A stretch of 64,000 bases of DNA from assembly GCF_028473605.1 (NCBI RefSeq), contig NZ_CP097267.1, positions 3,588,501-3,652,500 on the forward strand. Direction: 5' to 3'. The position numbers and the translations under genes are program-made. Each line of letters begins with the position of its first letter. Within the stretch, counting starts at the first letter, position 1. Below the pieces are notes generated by a model. The model was not told where the DNA came from and did not search any database. It saw only the letters and a program-made list of their open reading frames with translations. Source of the DNA: Acidovorax sp. NCPPB 3576 (lineage in GTDB: Bacteria; Pseudomonadota; Gammaproteobacteria; Burkholderiales; Burkholderiaceae_C). Positions 44,014 to 52,721 of the stretch are shown here, one piece after another.

Positions 44014-45186
44014 ATGATGGAGCCGCTCGCACCGCACGACGTTCCGCCCTCTGCCGCCGGCCCCGTGCGGGCGGCCCCCACTGCGCCCGGCGCGGCCGGT
44101 GCCGGCGTGCCTGCGGGCACCGCAGCGGCGGCCCCTTCCCAGGCCTTGGCCACGCCCCCCGCCCGGCCCCGCGGCGTGGTCACGGCCAGCTACGTGCTCA
44201 TGGCTGCGGCCCTGCTGCTGGTGATGTGGCAGGGTCTGCTGCCCGGCCTGCTGTGCGCCTGCCTGGGGTTTCTGCTCACGCGCTGGCTGGCGCCGCGCCT
44301 GGCCTGGCCGCCGGGGCGCAGCGTGCGCCGGCCGTCCGGCAGTGGCGCCACGGCAGGCCAGGTGATCGCGGCGGCCGTGGTCATGCTGGCGCCGCTGTCG
44401 CTCATCGTGCTGGCGGCCTCGCATTCGCGCAGCTACATCGTCGAGGCGCCGCAGCAGTACCGCGAACTGCTCGACTTTCTGGCCCGCACAGTGCTGGAGC
44501 TGCGCCTCAAGCTGCCGCCCGACATCGCCTCGCACCTGCCCGAGGGCGCGGTGGAGATCCAGCGCACCATCGCCGGCTACCTGGGCGCCAAGGCGGGCGC
44601 ACTGGCCATGGCCGGCCGCGCGTGGCTCAGCGGCCTGCTGCATGCCTACGTGGGCCTGCTGATCGGGGCCCTGGCCGCCGTGCGCACGCTGGACGGGGCC
44701 CGCGGACCGCTGGCCGAGGCGCTCTCGGCGCGCATCACCTGGTTCGGCGAGGCCTTCCGCCAGATCGTGGCGGCGCAGTTCTGGATCGCGGCGTTCAACA
44801 CGCTGCTGACGGCGATCTTCCTGCTGGGCGTGCTGCCGCTGTGGGACCTGCAGCTGCCCTACACGCCCGCGCTGATCACGCTCACCTTCCTGGCGGGGCT
44901 GGTGCCGATCGTTGGCAACCTGCTGTGCAACGCGGTCATCACCATCGTGGGGTTGTCGGTGTCGCCGGCCGCGGCCATCGCCTGCCTGGCGTTCCTGATC
45001 CTGATCCACAAGGCCGAATACGTCATCAACGCCAAGGTGGTCGGCCAGCGCACCCACATGGGCGTGTGGGAGCTGCTGGCGGTGATGTTCGTGGCCGAGG
45101 CGGTGTTCGGCCCCGCCGGGCTGGTGGCAGCGCCGCTGTTCTACGCGTACCTCAAGAAGGAACTGCAGGCAGCGCAGCTCGTCTAG
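44014..45186 (+). CDS. AI-2E family transporter (PerM-like permease)
   Basis: A 390-residue membrane protein. After a Pro/Ala-rich cytoplasmic leader of about 50 residues come two helices, a connecting domain, then a cluster of helices with FWIAAFNTLLTAIFLLGVLP, LVPIVGNLLCNAVITIVGLS and FGPAGLVAAPLFYAYLKKEL, typical of the family. Members export varied small molecules, and AI-2 itself is not implied. The gene follows purM closely, an arrangement seen in other betaproteobacteria. The ATG at 44014 could be replaced by the next Met codon. Confidence 0.9.
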   Translation: MMEPLAPHDVPPSAAGPVRAAPTAPGAAGAGVPAGTAAAAPSQALATPPARPRGVVTASYVLMAAALLLVMWQGLLPGLLCACLGFLLTRWLAPRLAWPPGRSVRRPSGSGATAGQVIAAAVVMLAPLSLIVLAASHSRSYIVEAPQQYRELLDFLARTVLELRLKLPPDIASHLPEGAVEIQRTIAGYLGAKAGALAMAGRAWLSGLLHAYVGLLIGALAAVRTLDGARGPLAEALSARITWFGEAFRQIVAAQFWIAAFNTLLTAIFLLGVLPLWDLQLPYTPALITLTFLAGLVPIVGNLLCNAVITIVGLSVSPAAAIACLAFLILIHKAEYVINAKVVGQRTHMGVWELLAVMFVAEAVFGPAGLVAAPLFYAYLKKELQAAQLV

Positions 45187-45239
45187 TGCGTGTCATGCAC
45201 TTTTCTCAGTGAGAGCAGAGCCGTGATGAGCGTTTGCGG

Positions 45240-45660
45240 ATGCCCCGCGAGCCGTACCCAACGGACGCCAGCGATGAAGAATGGAGCTTCGCGGCGCCCT
45301 ATCTGCCCCTGATGGACCGGCACGCTTCCCAGCGAGAGCACGATCTGCGGAAAGTCTTCAATGCCCTGCGCTGGCTGTGACGCGCGGGACCGCCCTGGCG
45401 GATGCAGCCCCATGGTCCCGCCGCCCTGGGAAGTGATCTATCAGCGCCGGCGCTGGTTGGACGCGGGTTGCTTCGAGGCGATGGTCTCGACCTGCGCTCC
45501 ATCATTCGCATAGCGCAGGGTCGCCAAAGCCAGCCCAGCGCCGTGGTGATGGATGGGCGCACGTGCAGTCGAGCGCGGCAGCAAGGCCCACATGGCCTCG
45601 GACACGCGCCAGGCCGCGCGTTCAGGCAGATCTTCCAGGCAGCGCGGACCTGCGTCTGGC
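45240..45660 (+). pseudogene. Degenerate IS5-family transposase remnant
   Basis: The reading begins at an ATG at 45240: MPREPYPTDASDEEWSFAAP, then YLPLMDRHASQREHDLRKVF and NALRWL, matching the N-terminus of IS5-type (DUF4096) transposases. A TGA at 45378 breaks the frame. Homology continues in another frame with PPWEVIYQRRRWLDAGCFEA, then a third with [11 protein letters not shown] and [13 protein letters not shown]. At least two frameshifts and one stop are needed, and the catalytic C-terminal half is missing. No clear terminal inverted repeats are visible. The adjacent stretch to 45858 holds no gene I can support; it is upstream sequence of the chemoreceptor. Confidence 0.85.
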
Positions 45661-45858
45661 AGCGGAGCCCCGCCCTGCCACCCGCGCCTTCATCGCGGCC
45701 CGCCCCCCCGCGCAAAGCCCATGTCACAGAACCGCCCCACGGGTTTGTACCGAGCCAGCGCCTTCCACTCCAGCATTACGCTTGTCTGGCGCGCCACGCA
45801 GCCCGTGGGACGGCGTGCAGCGTCCCACGGCCCCAATCGCTTGCCTCCAAGGGTTCCC

Positions 45859-47484
45859 ATGACCATCGCAAGAAAACTGGCCCTCCTCCTGCTGAGCGCC
45901 ATTCTCGGCATCGCGGTGATGACGGCGTGGTTCCTGATCTCCGAGCGACAGCTCATCCTGCAAGAGCGCCAGACCGGCGTGCGCCAGGTGGTCGAGGCGG
46001 CGCACGGCATCGCTACGCACTTCCATGACCTGAGCACCCAGGGCGGACTCTCCGACGACGAGGCCCGCAAGCGCGCGGCCGCTGCCATCCAGGCACTGCG
46101 CTACAGCGGCAACGAATACGTCTGGATCAATGACATGCACCCGCGCATGGTGATGCACCCGGTGCGCCCCGAGTTGAACGGCAAGGACCTGACCGACAAC
46201 AAGGACCCCAACGGCAAGCCGCTGTTCATGGAATTCGTGCGCACCGTACAGGCCAGTGGCGCAGGCTTCGTGCCTTACCTGTGGCCCAAGCCCGGCAGCG
46301 AAGCGCCGGTCGAGAAGACGTCGTACGTCAAGGGTTTCGCGCCCTGGGGCTGGGTGATCGGATCGGGCGTGTACATCGACACGGTGAACGCCGCCATCTG
46401 GCAGCGCGCCCTGGGGTTCGGCTTGGTGGCGGCGCTGCTGGGGGCTGCCCTGCTGGTGATAGGCACCTTGATATCGCGCAACCTGCTGCGCCAATTGGGC
46501 GGCGAGCCCCGGTACGCACGCACCATCGCCCGCAGCATTTCAGAGGGCGATCTGTCGGTGGCGGTGGACACGCGCCAGGGCGACCACTCCAGCCTGCTTC
46601 TGGACATGCAGACCATGCGCGATAGCCTGCACCGCATCGTGCAGCGCGTGCGCGACGGCACCGAGCACATCGCAGGCGCGTCGCAGCAGATCGCCGCCGG
46701 CAACTACGACCTGTCGGCCCGCACCGAATCGCAGGCCAGCGCGCTGGAGCAGACCGCCGCCTCCATGGAGGAGATGACCTCCAACGTGAAGCAGAACGCG
46801 GACAACGCCCGGCAGGCCAGCGTGCTGGCGCAATCGGCGTCCGACGTGGCGCGCCAGGGCGGCACGGTGGTGGACAAGGTGGTGCAGACCATGGGCTCCA
46901 TCGATGCGTCGTCGCGCAAGGTGTCCGAAATCACCGGGGTCATCGAAGGCATCGCGTTCCAGACCAACATCCTCGCCCTGAACGCAGCGGTCGAGGCGGC
47001 GCGAGCCGGCGAACAAGGGCGTGGCTTCGCGGTGGTGGCCACCGAAGTGCGCAGCCTGGCGCAGCGCTCGTCCGAGGCGGCCAAGGAGATCAAGGCGCTG
47101 ATCAGCCACTCCGCCGAGCAGGTGAAGGCCGGCACCCAGCTGGCGCAGGAGGCCGGCACGACCATGCAGAACCTTGTGGACAGCGTGCTGCGCGTGTCCG
47201 CCGTGATCGAAGACATCAGCCAGGCCAGCCGCGAGCAGACCGACGGCATCGAGCAGATCAACGAAGCCATCTCGCAAATGGACCAGGGCACGCAGCAAAA
47301 CGCCGCCCTCGTCGAGCAGGCCACCGCCGCTGCCGCCTCGCTGCAGCAGCAGGCCAACGAACTCAAGCAGGTGGTGGCGGCCTTTCACCTGCACCGGGCC
47401 GCGGAAGGCTCGGAAGGTTCAGGGCAAGGCATGGGGGAGGCTGCGCTGCGTCGGCCGGGGCCGGCCCGTCGGCAGTTGAACTGA
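45859..47484 (+). CDS. Methyl-accepting chemotaxis protein with a single-Cache sensor
   Basis: A 541-residue transducer. Membrane helices lie at about residues 7-27 and 188-212. The periplasmic part includes [20 protein letters not shown] and [17 protein letters not shown], hallmark strands of the single Cache_2 domain that binds small organic ligands. HAMP and a signalling domain with [20 protein letters not shown] and [20 protein letters not shown] follow. There is no CheR pentapeptide at the C-terminus (PARRQLN). The transposase remnant lies directly upstream, so the native promoter may have been altered. The ATG at 45859 starts [13 protein letters not shown]; the longer upstream frame crosses the remnant and is rejected. 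Confidence 0.93.
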   Translation: MTIARKLALLLLSAILGIAVMTAWFLISERQLILQERQTGVRQVVEAAHGIATHFHDLSTQGGLSDDEARKRAAAAIQALRYSGNEYVWINDMHPRMVMHPVRPELNGKDLTDNKDPNGKPLFMEFVRTVQASGAGFVPYLWPKPGSEAPVEKTSYVKGFAPWGWVIGSGVYIDTVNAAIWQRALGFGLVAALLGAALLVIGTLISRNLLRQLGGEPRYARTIARSISEGDLSVAVDTRQGDHSSLLLDMQTMRDSLHRIVQRVRDGTEHIAGASQQIAAGNYDLSARTESQASALEQTAASMEEMTSNVKQNADNARQASVLAQSASDVARQGGTVVDKVVQTMGSIDASSRKVSEITGVIEGIAFQTNILALNAAVEAARAGEQGRGFAVVATEVRSLAQRSSEAAKEIKALISHSAEQVKAGTQLAQEAGTTMQNLVDSVLRVSAVIEDISQASREQTDGIEQINEAISQMDQGTQQNAALVEQATAAAASLQQQANELKQVVAAFHLHRAAEGSEGSGQGMGEAALRRPGPARRQLN

Positions 47485-47540
47485 CGCCAGCGCTCGATAC
47501 GGTGGCACCGGCCCACACCAGGGTGTCCAAGAAACGTTAT

Positions 47541-47570
47541 TTGCTATTTTTTTTAATAGCGCTCAGCACA
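47541..47570 (+). repeat. AT-rich hairpin repeat fragment between chemoreceptor and esterase genes
   Basis: GCTATT-TTTTTT-AATAGC followed by GCTCAGCAC; the AT-rich hairpin matches the right end of the repeats at 24007 and 34845. It lies between converging genes and could help terminate both. Confidence 0.5.
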
Positions 47571-47610
47571 TATAGATCTAGGGAATCAGCCTCTTTTTAC
47601 CATCAATCCC

Positions 47611-48690
47611 TCATGGCGCAGGTGGGAACTGCCGCACCACGAACGCCCAGATCAGCGCGGAGGCGTCCGGGCCGTCCGGATCGCTGTAGGGCACGCTGGC
47701 CAGGCCGCCGCTCCAGGCATGCCCCAGGCCCAGGATTTCGCGCAGCGCCACCACGGTGCGGCCCTGCCGCTTGAACTCGGTCAGGCGCGTGGCGTGCCGC
47801 TTGCCGCGCTGCTGCATGCGCGCGGCGCCGGCCTTGGCGCCCAGCGCCTGCGCCCACAGCTCGGCGGTCGCGCAGGCATTGCGGGGCGATACCACGCCGT
47901 CGGCCTCGCCGTGCAGCACCAGCAGCGGAGGCAAGGGCAGCGGGCCTTCGGGCGGGGGCGGGCCCATGCCCAGCACCGGGGGCGCGGGCTCGGGCAGCAG
48001 GGCCTCGCGGCGCCCGCTCATGGCGGCCAGCGCCTGGGCGGACGACTCCGCCGTGCCCGGCGCCACGCCCGAATGCATGGCCACCGCGCAGAACCGTTCC
48101 GGATAGCGCGCCGCCAGCAGCACCGCCATGCATGCGCCGGCTGACAGGCCGGCCACCGCCACGCGCGTGAGATCGACCGGATGGCGCCGCGCCACCTGGT
48201 CCACCGCCGCCATGAGCGTGGCCGCTTCCGCGTGGGCCTTGCCGTTGCGGTGCGAGAACCAGTTCCAGCATCCCTGCGCGTTGGCGATGCGCTCCTGCTC
48301 GGGGTACAGCACCAGAAAGCGCTCGCGGGCAGCGAGCCGGTTCATGCGCGAACTGGCGGCCAGATCGGCCCCCGTCTGCCCGCAGCCGTGCAGCATCACC
48401 ATCATGGGGAGCTTTTCGCCCGCGCCCAGGGCCAGGCCCGGGGGAATGTGCAGGTGAAAACGCCGCGCACCGGCCGGGCCGGGGGCGATGCCGCCGATCC
48501 ATTCGCCCGCCCCGGGCGGCACCTTGCGCGGCGCCCGGGCCTTGGGGGTGGCGGCATTCACCAGCGACAGCAGGGGCTTGGCGGCGGCCTTCACCCGCGC
48601 CGGGCGCGTGGCCCGGGCCAGCGCCTTCAGGTTGCGCTGGTAGGCCCGGGTGAAAACGGACAAGGAAAACAGTCGGGAGCTGCGGGGCAT
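47611..48690 (-). CDS. PHB-depolymerase family esterase (LpqC-like)
   Basis: A 359-residue alpha/beta hydrolase of the type 1 catalytic-domain poly(3-hydroxybutyrate) depolymerase family. MMVMLHGCGQTGADLAASSR is the oxyanion-hole region, VAVAGLSAGACMAVLLAARY holds the nucleophile Ser in a GLSAG elbow, LLVLHGEADGVVSPRNA the acid, and ILGLGHAWSGG the His. The N-terminal 60 residues are basic and lack a signal peptide, so it is probably cytoplasmic and may act on esters other than polymer. The ATG at 48688-48690 is the first in frame. Confidence 0.88.
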   Translation of the reverse strand: MPRSSRLFSLSVFTRAYQRNLKALARATRPARVKAAAKPLLSLVNAATPKARAPRKVPPGAGEWIGGIAPGPAGARRFHLHIPPGLALGAGEKLPMMVMLHGCGQTGADLAASSRMNRLAARERFLVLYPEQERIANAQGCWNWFSHRNGKAHAEAATLMAAVDQVARRHPVDLTRVAVAGLSAGACMAVLLAARYPERFCAVAMHSGVAPGTAESSAQALAAMSGRREALLPEPAPPVLGMGPPPPEGPLPLPPLLVLHGEADGVVSPRNACATAELWAQALGAKAGAARMQQRGKRHATRLTEFKRQGRTVVALREILGLGHAWSGGLASVPYSDPDGPDASALIWAFVVRQFPPAP

Positions 48691-48921
48691 GGGCGGTCGT
48701 CCAATCGGCGGGGTAGCGGGTTCACCATACCAGTTTTGTTGCAGTGCAGCATTTTTTGGGCCTACCCACTATGGAATTGGCGCAATGGACTACAAACCCG
48801 CTGGCCGCAAGCCGCCGAAAAATGTCCTGAAATGATCGACCTTTGGCCGCCCGGGGACGGACGGCGCCCGCCACCGCTTTCACAATCAGCGCCATACTCC
48901 ACCCACCATGAAACCACTGCC

Positions 48922-49488
48922 ATGAAAACCTGTCTCATAGTGATCGACGCGCAGGAATCGTTCCGCCAACGCCCTTACTTCACCGAGGAAAGCCTGCCGC
49001 CCTATCTGGCCGCGCAGAACGCGCTGATCGATGGCTGCGTGGTCCGGGGCGTGCCCGTGGTGCGCATCTTTCACAGCGATGGCCCCGCCGAGGCCGGCAA
49101 CCCGTTCGCCATCGAATCCGGCCATGTGCGCCCGCTGGACGGGCTGGCGCCGTTCGAGGCCGCCGCCACCTTCACCAAATCGCGGCACAGCGCGCTGGTG
49201 GACACGGGCCTGGCCGTCTGGCTGACCCAGCACGGCATCCGGCGCCTGATCGTGAGCGGCATCCGCACCGAGCAGTGCTGCGAGACCGCCACCCGCCATG
49301 CCTGCGACCTGGGCTGGCAGGTGGACTACGCCCTCGACGCCACGCTCACCTGGGACATGGTGCAGCCCGACGGCCGCACGCTCACCGCCGCCGACATCCA
49401 CGCCCGAACCGCCACCGTGCTGCAGGACCGCTTCGCCACCGTGTGCACCGCCGCCCAGGCGCTGGAGCGCCTGGGCACGGCAGCCTGA
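48922..49488 (+). CDS. Isochorismatase-fold cysteine hydrolase
   Basis: A 188-residue hydrolase. The predicted triad is Asp9 (LIVIDAQESFR), Lys86 (TFTKSRHSAL) and Cys119 (GIRTEQCCETATRHA). The TEQCCE variant resembles uncharacterised isochorismatase relatives. An upstream in-frame ATG exists but the start MKTCLIVIDAQES fits the fold. It is followed on the same strand by a DUF1272 gene and a GlxA-like AraC gene, probably one operon. Substrate unknown. Confidence 0.9.
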   Translation: MKTCLIVIDAQESFRQRPYFTEESLPPYLAAQNALIDGCVVRGVPVVRIFHSDGPAEAGNPFAIESGHVRPLDGLAPFEAAATFTKSRHSALVDTGLAVWLTQHGIRRLIVSGIRTEQCCETATRHACDLGWQVDYALDATLTWDMVQPDGRTLTAADIHARTATVLQDRFATVCTAAQALERLGTAA

Positions 49489-49526
49489 CCTCTTCAACTC
49501 AACCCGCCTGCCAAGAAAGACCTGCC

Positions 49527-49835
49527 ATGCTGGAACTGCGCCCCACCTGCGAACACTGCAATACCGCGCTGCCGCCCGACTCGACCGACGCGCGCATCTG
49601 CAGCTTCGAATGCACCTTTTGCGCCAACTGCGTGGACCACGTCCTGCGCAACGTGTGCCCCAACTGCGGCGGCGGCTTTGCCCCGCGCCCGATCCGGCCG
49701 GCGCACAACCACAAGGGCAACAATTACTTGGGGAACGACCCCGCCAGCACCACGGTGCGCCACCGCCCGGTGGACCCGGCTGCCCACGCGGCGTTCGCCG
49801 CCACCCTGCGGCAGATCCCACCCGCGCAGCGATGA
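49527..49835 (+). CDS. DUF1272 small zinc-ribbon protein
   Basis: A 102-residue protein starting MLELRPTCEHCNTALPPDST. Cys pairs C-x2-C (CEHC), FECTFCANC and VCPNCGGGF should bind zinc; this is the DUF1272 pattern, commonly found next to GlxA-like regulators or isochorismatase-type genes. Its stop overlaps the start of the AraC gene (ATGA), so the two are coupled. The C-terminal 40 residues are not part of the short core. Function unknown. Confidence 0.88.
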   Translation: MLELRPTCEHCNTALPPDSTDARICSFECTFCANCVDHVLRNVCPNCGGGFAPRPIRPAHNHKGNNYLGNDPASTTVRHRPVDPAAHAAFAATLRQIPPAQR

Positions 49836-50827
49836 GCAGCGCCGGCGCGCGCCCCATCCACGTCTTCTTCGCGCTGCTGCCCGGCAGCCTGGTGCTGGAC
49901 TGGGCCGGCCCGGCCGAGGCGCTGCGCATCGCCAACCAGGTGCTGCAGGCACGGGGTGCGCCACCGGGCTTCGTGCTGCACTTCGTCAACCCGGCGCCCG
50001 AATCGGTCACCTCGGTCGGCGTCTCGCTGACAGGGCTGGCCCCGCTGCCGGCGACGCTGCCGCAGCCCGCCTGGGTGGTGCTGGTGGGCCTGCCCGGGCA
50101 GCGCATCGACGTGCAGCGCAGCGAGGCGCGCGAACTGCTGCACTGGCTGCGCGGCCTGCGGCTGGCCACGGGGCGGCTGGAACTGGTGACGGTGTGCGCC
50201 GGCGCCGTGCTGGCCGCGCACGCCGGGCTGCTGGCCGGCCGGCGCGCGACCACGCACCACCAGCACCTGGCCGAACTGGCCGAGGTGGAACCCCGCTGCG
50301 ACGTGGCGGCCAACCGCGTCTTCGTGGCCGATGGCGCCCTGCACACCAGCGCGGGCGTGACCACCGGCATCGACCTGGTGCTGCACCGCATCGCCGACAC
50401 CTGCGGCCCGGCCATCGCCGCCGAAGTGGCGCAGACCATGGTGGTGGCCCTGCGGCGCGGTCCGCACGACCCGGAAATGTCGCCTTTCCTGCACCACCGC
50501 AACCACCTGCACGGCGCGCTGCACCGCGTGCAGGACGCCGTTGCCCAGCAGCCCCAGGCCGACTGGAACGTGCCTGCCATGGCCGAGGTGGCGCACGCCT
50601 CGCCACGCCACCTGACCCGCCTGTTCCTGGACCATGCCGGCATCGCGCCACTGCAGTACCTGCGCCGCATCCGCCTGGCCACCGCCGAGGCCGCGCTGCG
50701 CGCCGGGCGCAATGTGACCGAGGCGGCGGAGATGGCGGGGTTCAGTTCGGACACGCAGCTGCGACGCGCATGGAAACAGTTCGGGCAGGGCGGGACACCG
50801 TCGCAGGCGGGGCCCGCGGGCGGGTGA
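49832..50827 (+). CDS. GlxA-like AraC-family regulator with a DJ-1/PfpI domain
   Basis: A 331-residue regulator. The N-terminal DJ-1/PfpI-like domain contains LVTVCAGAVLAAHAGLLAGR, with Cys at the nucleophile elbow, and TSAGVTTGIDLVLHRIAD. The C-terminal AraC domain has EVAHASPRHLTRLFLDHAG and EAAEMAGFSSDTQLRRAWKQ. It overlaps the DUF1272 gene by four bases. This is the second GlxA-like regulator paired with an isochorismatase-fold enzyme in the window, but here all genes share one strand. Confidence 0.92.
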   Translation: MSSAGARPIHVFFALLPGSLVLDWAGPAEALRIANQVLQARGAPPGFVLHFVNPAPESVTSVGVSLTGLAPLPATLPQPAWVVLVGLPGQRIDVQRSEARELLHWLRGLRLATGRLELVTVCAGAVLAAHAGLLAGRRATTHHQHLAELAEVEPRCDVAANRVFVADGALHTSAGVTTGIDLVLHRIADTCGPAIAAEVAQTMVVALRRGPHDPEMSPFLHHRNHLHGALHRVQDAVAQQPQADWNVPAMAEVAHASPRHLTRLFLDHAGIAPLQYLRRIRLATAEAALRAGRNVTEAAEMAGFSSDTQLRRAWKQFGQGGTPSQAGPAGG

Positions 50828-51007
50828 TCGGGACGGCCTGGCATGCGGGGCGGAACCGGCCAACGCCCTCCCCATCGCTCGACGCATTCCAGGTTGTTAC
50901 GCCTGCATTGAGGGAGATCTGTATCTGTCCAGACGGCGCGGGCTTGCCTATTCTTGCGTTTCCCCCCAGCGCGGCGATTGAGTGCTCTTCGAAACAGGAC
51001 CCAGCCC

Positions 51008-51640
51008 ATGCCAGAAATATCCAGTCTGTTCGCCTTCGGGCTCGTCTCGCTCGGCATGGTGCTCACGCCCGGCCCCAACATGGTGTACCTCATTTCGCGC
51101 TCCATCTGCCAGGGAAAGGCGGCCGGGCTGATCTCTCTGGGCGGCGTGGCGCTGGGTTTTGTCTTTTACATGGTGTGCGCCGCTTTCGGCATCACGGCCC
51201 TGGTCATGGCGGTTCCGTATGCCTACGACGCGCTGCGGATTGCCGGTGCGGCCTATCTCTTGTATCTGGCCTGGCAAGCGGTCAAGCCGGGCGGGCGCTC
51301 ACCCTTCGCGGTGCGCGACCTGCCGAAAGACAGCGCAGCCAAGCTATTCGCCATGGGCTTCGTGACCAACCTGCTCAATCCCAAGATCGCGGTGATGTAT
51401 CTGTCCCTGCTACCGCAATTCATCAGTCCCGAACGTGGCAGTGTCCTTGCGCAATCCCTGGTCTTGGGCATGACCCAGATTGCCGTGAGCGTCAGTGTCA
51501 ACGCCATGATCGCCTTGCTGGCTGGCTCCATCGCCGCTTTTCTCGCAGCGCATCCGACCTGGCAATGGCTGCAGCGCTGGCTGATGGGAACCGTGTTGGC
51601 CGGACTCGCCGCGCGCATGGCCCTGCAAAGCCGGACCTGA
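51008..51640 (+). CDS. LysE/RhtB family amino-acid exporter
   Basis: A 210-residue inner-membrane protein with about six helices. The N-terminal FGLVSLGMVLTPGPNMVYLI contains the conserved TPGPN motif, AGAAYLLYLAWQAV closes the first half, and GFVTNLLNPKIAVMYLSLLP is the matching motif in the second. The family exports amino acids such as lysine, threonine or homoserine lactone; the substrate is not predictable. It is preceded by about 180 bp with no clear regulator of its own, though an AraC gene ends upstream. It converges on argC. Confidence 0.92.
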   Translation: MPEISSLFAFGLVSLGMVLTPGPNMVYLISRSICQGKAAGLISLGGVALGFVFYMVCAAFGITALVMAVPYAYDALRIAGAAYLLYLAWQAVKPGGRSPFAVRDLPKDSAAKLFAMGFVTNLLNPKIAVMYLSLLPQFISPERGSVLAQSLVLGMTQIAVSVSVNAMIALLAGSIAAFLAAHPTWQWLQRWLMGTVLAGLAARMALQSRT

Positions 51641-51709
51641 TCACCCTCCGCTGGCCGCGCGCCCCCCGAGCGCGCCCCCGTTCGCCCGACTTCCCCTTTC
51701 CGCTTCGAA

Positions 51710-52639
51710 TCACGGCGTGGGCCGTAAAGCACCCGCCATCCATCGCAGGTTCTGCACCGCCGCGCCCGCGGCCCCTTTACCCAGGTTGTCCAGCACCGCG
51801 CTCAAGACGACCTGGCCTGTGCGTTCATTGCAGGCAACGGCCAGGCTCATGTCGTTCGAGCCGTTGTGGACTTGCGGGTCCAGTTCGATCACCGGCTCGG
51901 CAGGCGACATCGGCCGAACGTGCACATGCGCCGCACCGCGGTACCGCTCCGCAAGGCATTCGTGGATGCGCAGGCCCGAAACACCCGAAGGCAACATTCG
52001 CAGATGCAACCCGATGGTGAGCACGATGCCCTGCCGGTAACTGCCATAGGCCGGCACGAAGATGGGCCGCGCCGCCAGGCGGGCGTAGGTCTCGATTTCA
52101 GGCACGTGCTTGTGTTCCAGTGCCAGTCCATAGACCTGGAGCGAATGCGCGCCCGCGCCGGCCTCGTGCGCTTGCGCTCCAGCACGGCCCATGCCCGAAT
52201 AGCCGGAAACGGCATGGATGGCCAGCGGATAGTCGGCGGGCAACAGGCCCGCGTCCGTCAAGGGCCGCAGCAGGGCCACCGCAGCGGTGGGATAGCAGCC
52301 GGGGTTGGTGACCCGCGAGGCCGAGGCGATGCGTTCGCCTTGCTGCGCATCCAGCTCCGGCAGGCCATAGACCCAGCCCGGACTGGTGCGGTGGGCAGAG
52401 CTCGCGTCGATGACGCGCACCGACGGGTTCTCGATCATCGCCACCGCATCGCGCGCCGCGGCATCGGGCAGGCAAAGGATGGCAATGTCGCACGCGTTGA
52501 GAGCGGCCCTTCGGGCGGCCGCATTCTTGCGTTCGTGCGCCGGCAAGGTATGGATGCGAAATTCGCTGCCTCGCAGCCGGTTCTGCAGGTCCAGGCCAGT
52601 GGTTCCCTGATCGCCGTCGATGAAGATTTGGTGGTTCAT
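51710..52639 (-). CDS. argC: N-acetyl-gamma-glutamyl-phosphate reductase, type 2
   Basis: Arginine-pathway enzyme reducing acetylglutamyl phosphate to the semialdehyde. The 309-residue length and the lack of the long type 1 N-terminal Rossmann motif identify the type 2 form ([15 protein letters not shown]). The catalytic Cys115 sits in [14 protein letters not shown], and [19 protein letters not shown] is characteristic. [11 protein letters not shown] follows. Isolated from other arg genes; a divergent LysR regulator 82 bp away probably controls it. Many relatives carry a separate type 1 argC, so this may be a second copy. Confidence 0.93.
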   Translation of the reverse strand: MNHQIFIDGDQGTTGLDLQNRLRGSEFRIHTLPAHERKNAAARRAALNACDIAILCLPDAAARDAVAMIENPSVRVIDASSAHRTSPGWVYGLPELDAQQGERIASASRVTNPGCYPTAAVALLRPLTDAGLLPADYPLAIHAVSGYSGMGRAGAQAHEAGAGAHSLQVYGLALEHKHVPEIETYARLAARPIFVPAYGSYRQGIVLTIGLHLRMLPSGVSGLRIHECLAERYRGAAHVHVRPMSPAEPVIELDPQVHNGSNDMSLAVACNERTGQVVLSAVLDNLGKGAAGAAVQNLRWMAGALRPTP

Positions 52640-52721
52640 GGGGCGCGATCGTAGGGAGACTGCGGCAATGGCTCCAGCTAAATATAAGCAACCTCGAATT
52701 AAGAAAATTTAAACTGGCGGC

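Noticed and set aside
45553..45858. N-terminal extension of the second chemoreceptor by about 100 residues
   Set aside because: The extension runs through the transposase remnant and lacks a ribosome site; the receptor begins with a normal membrane helix at 45859.
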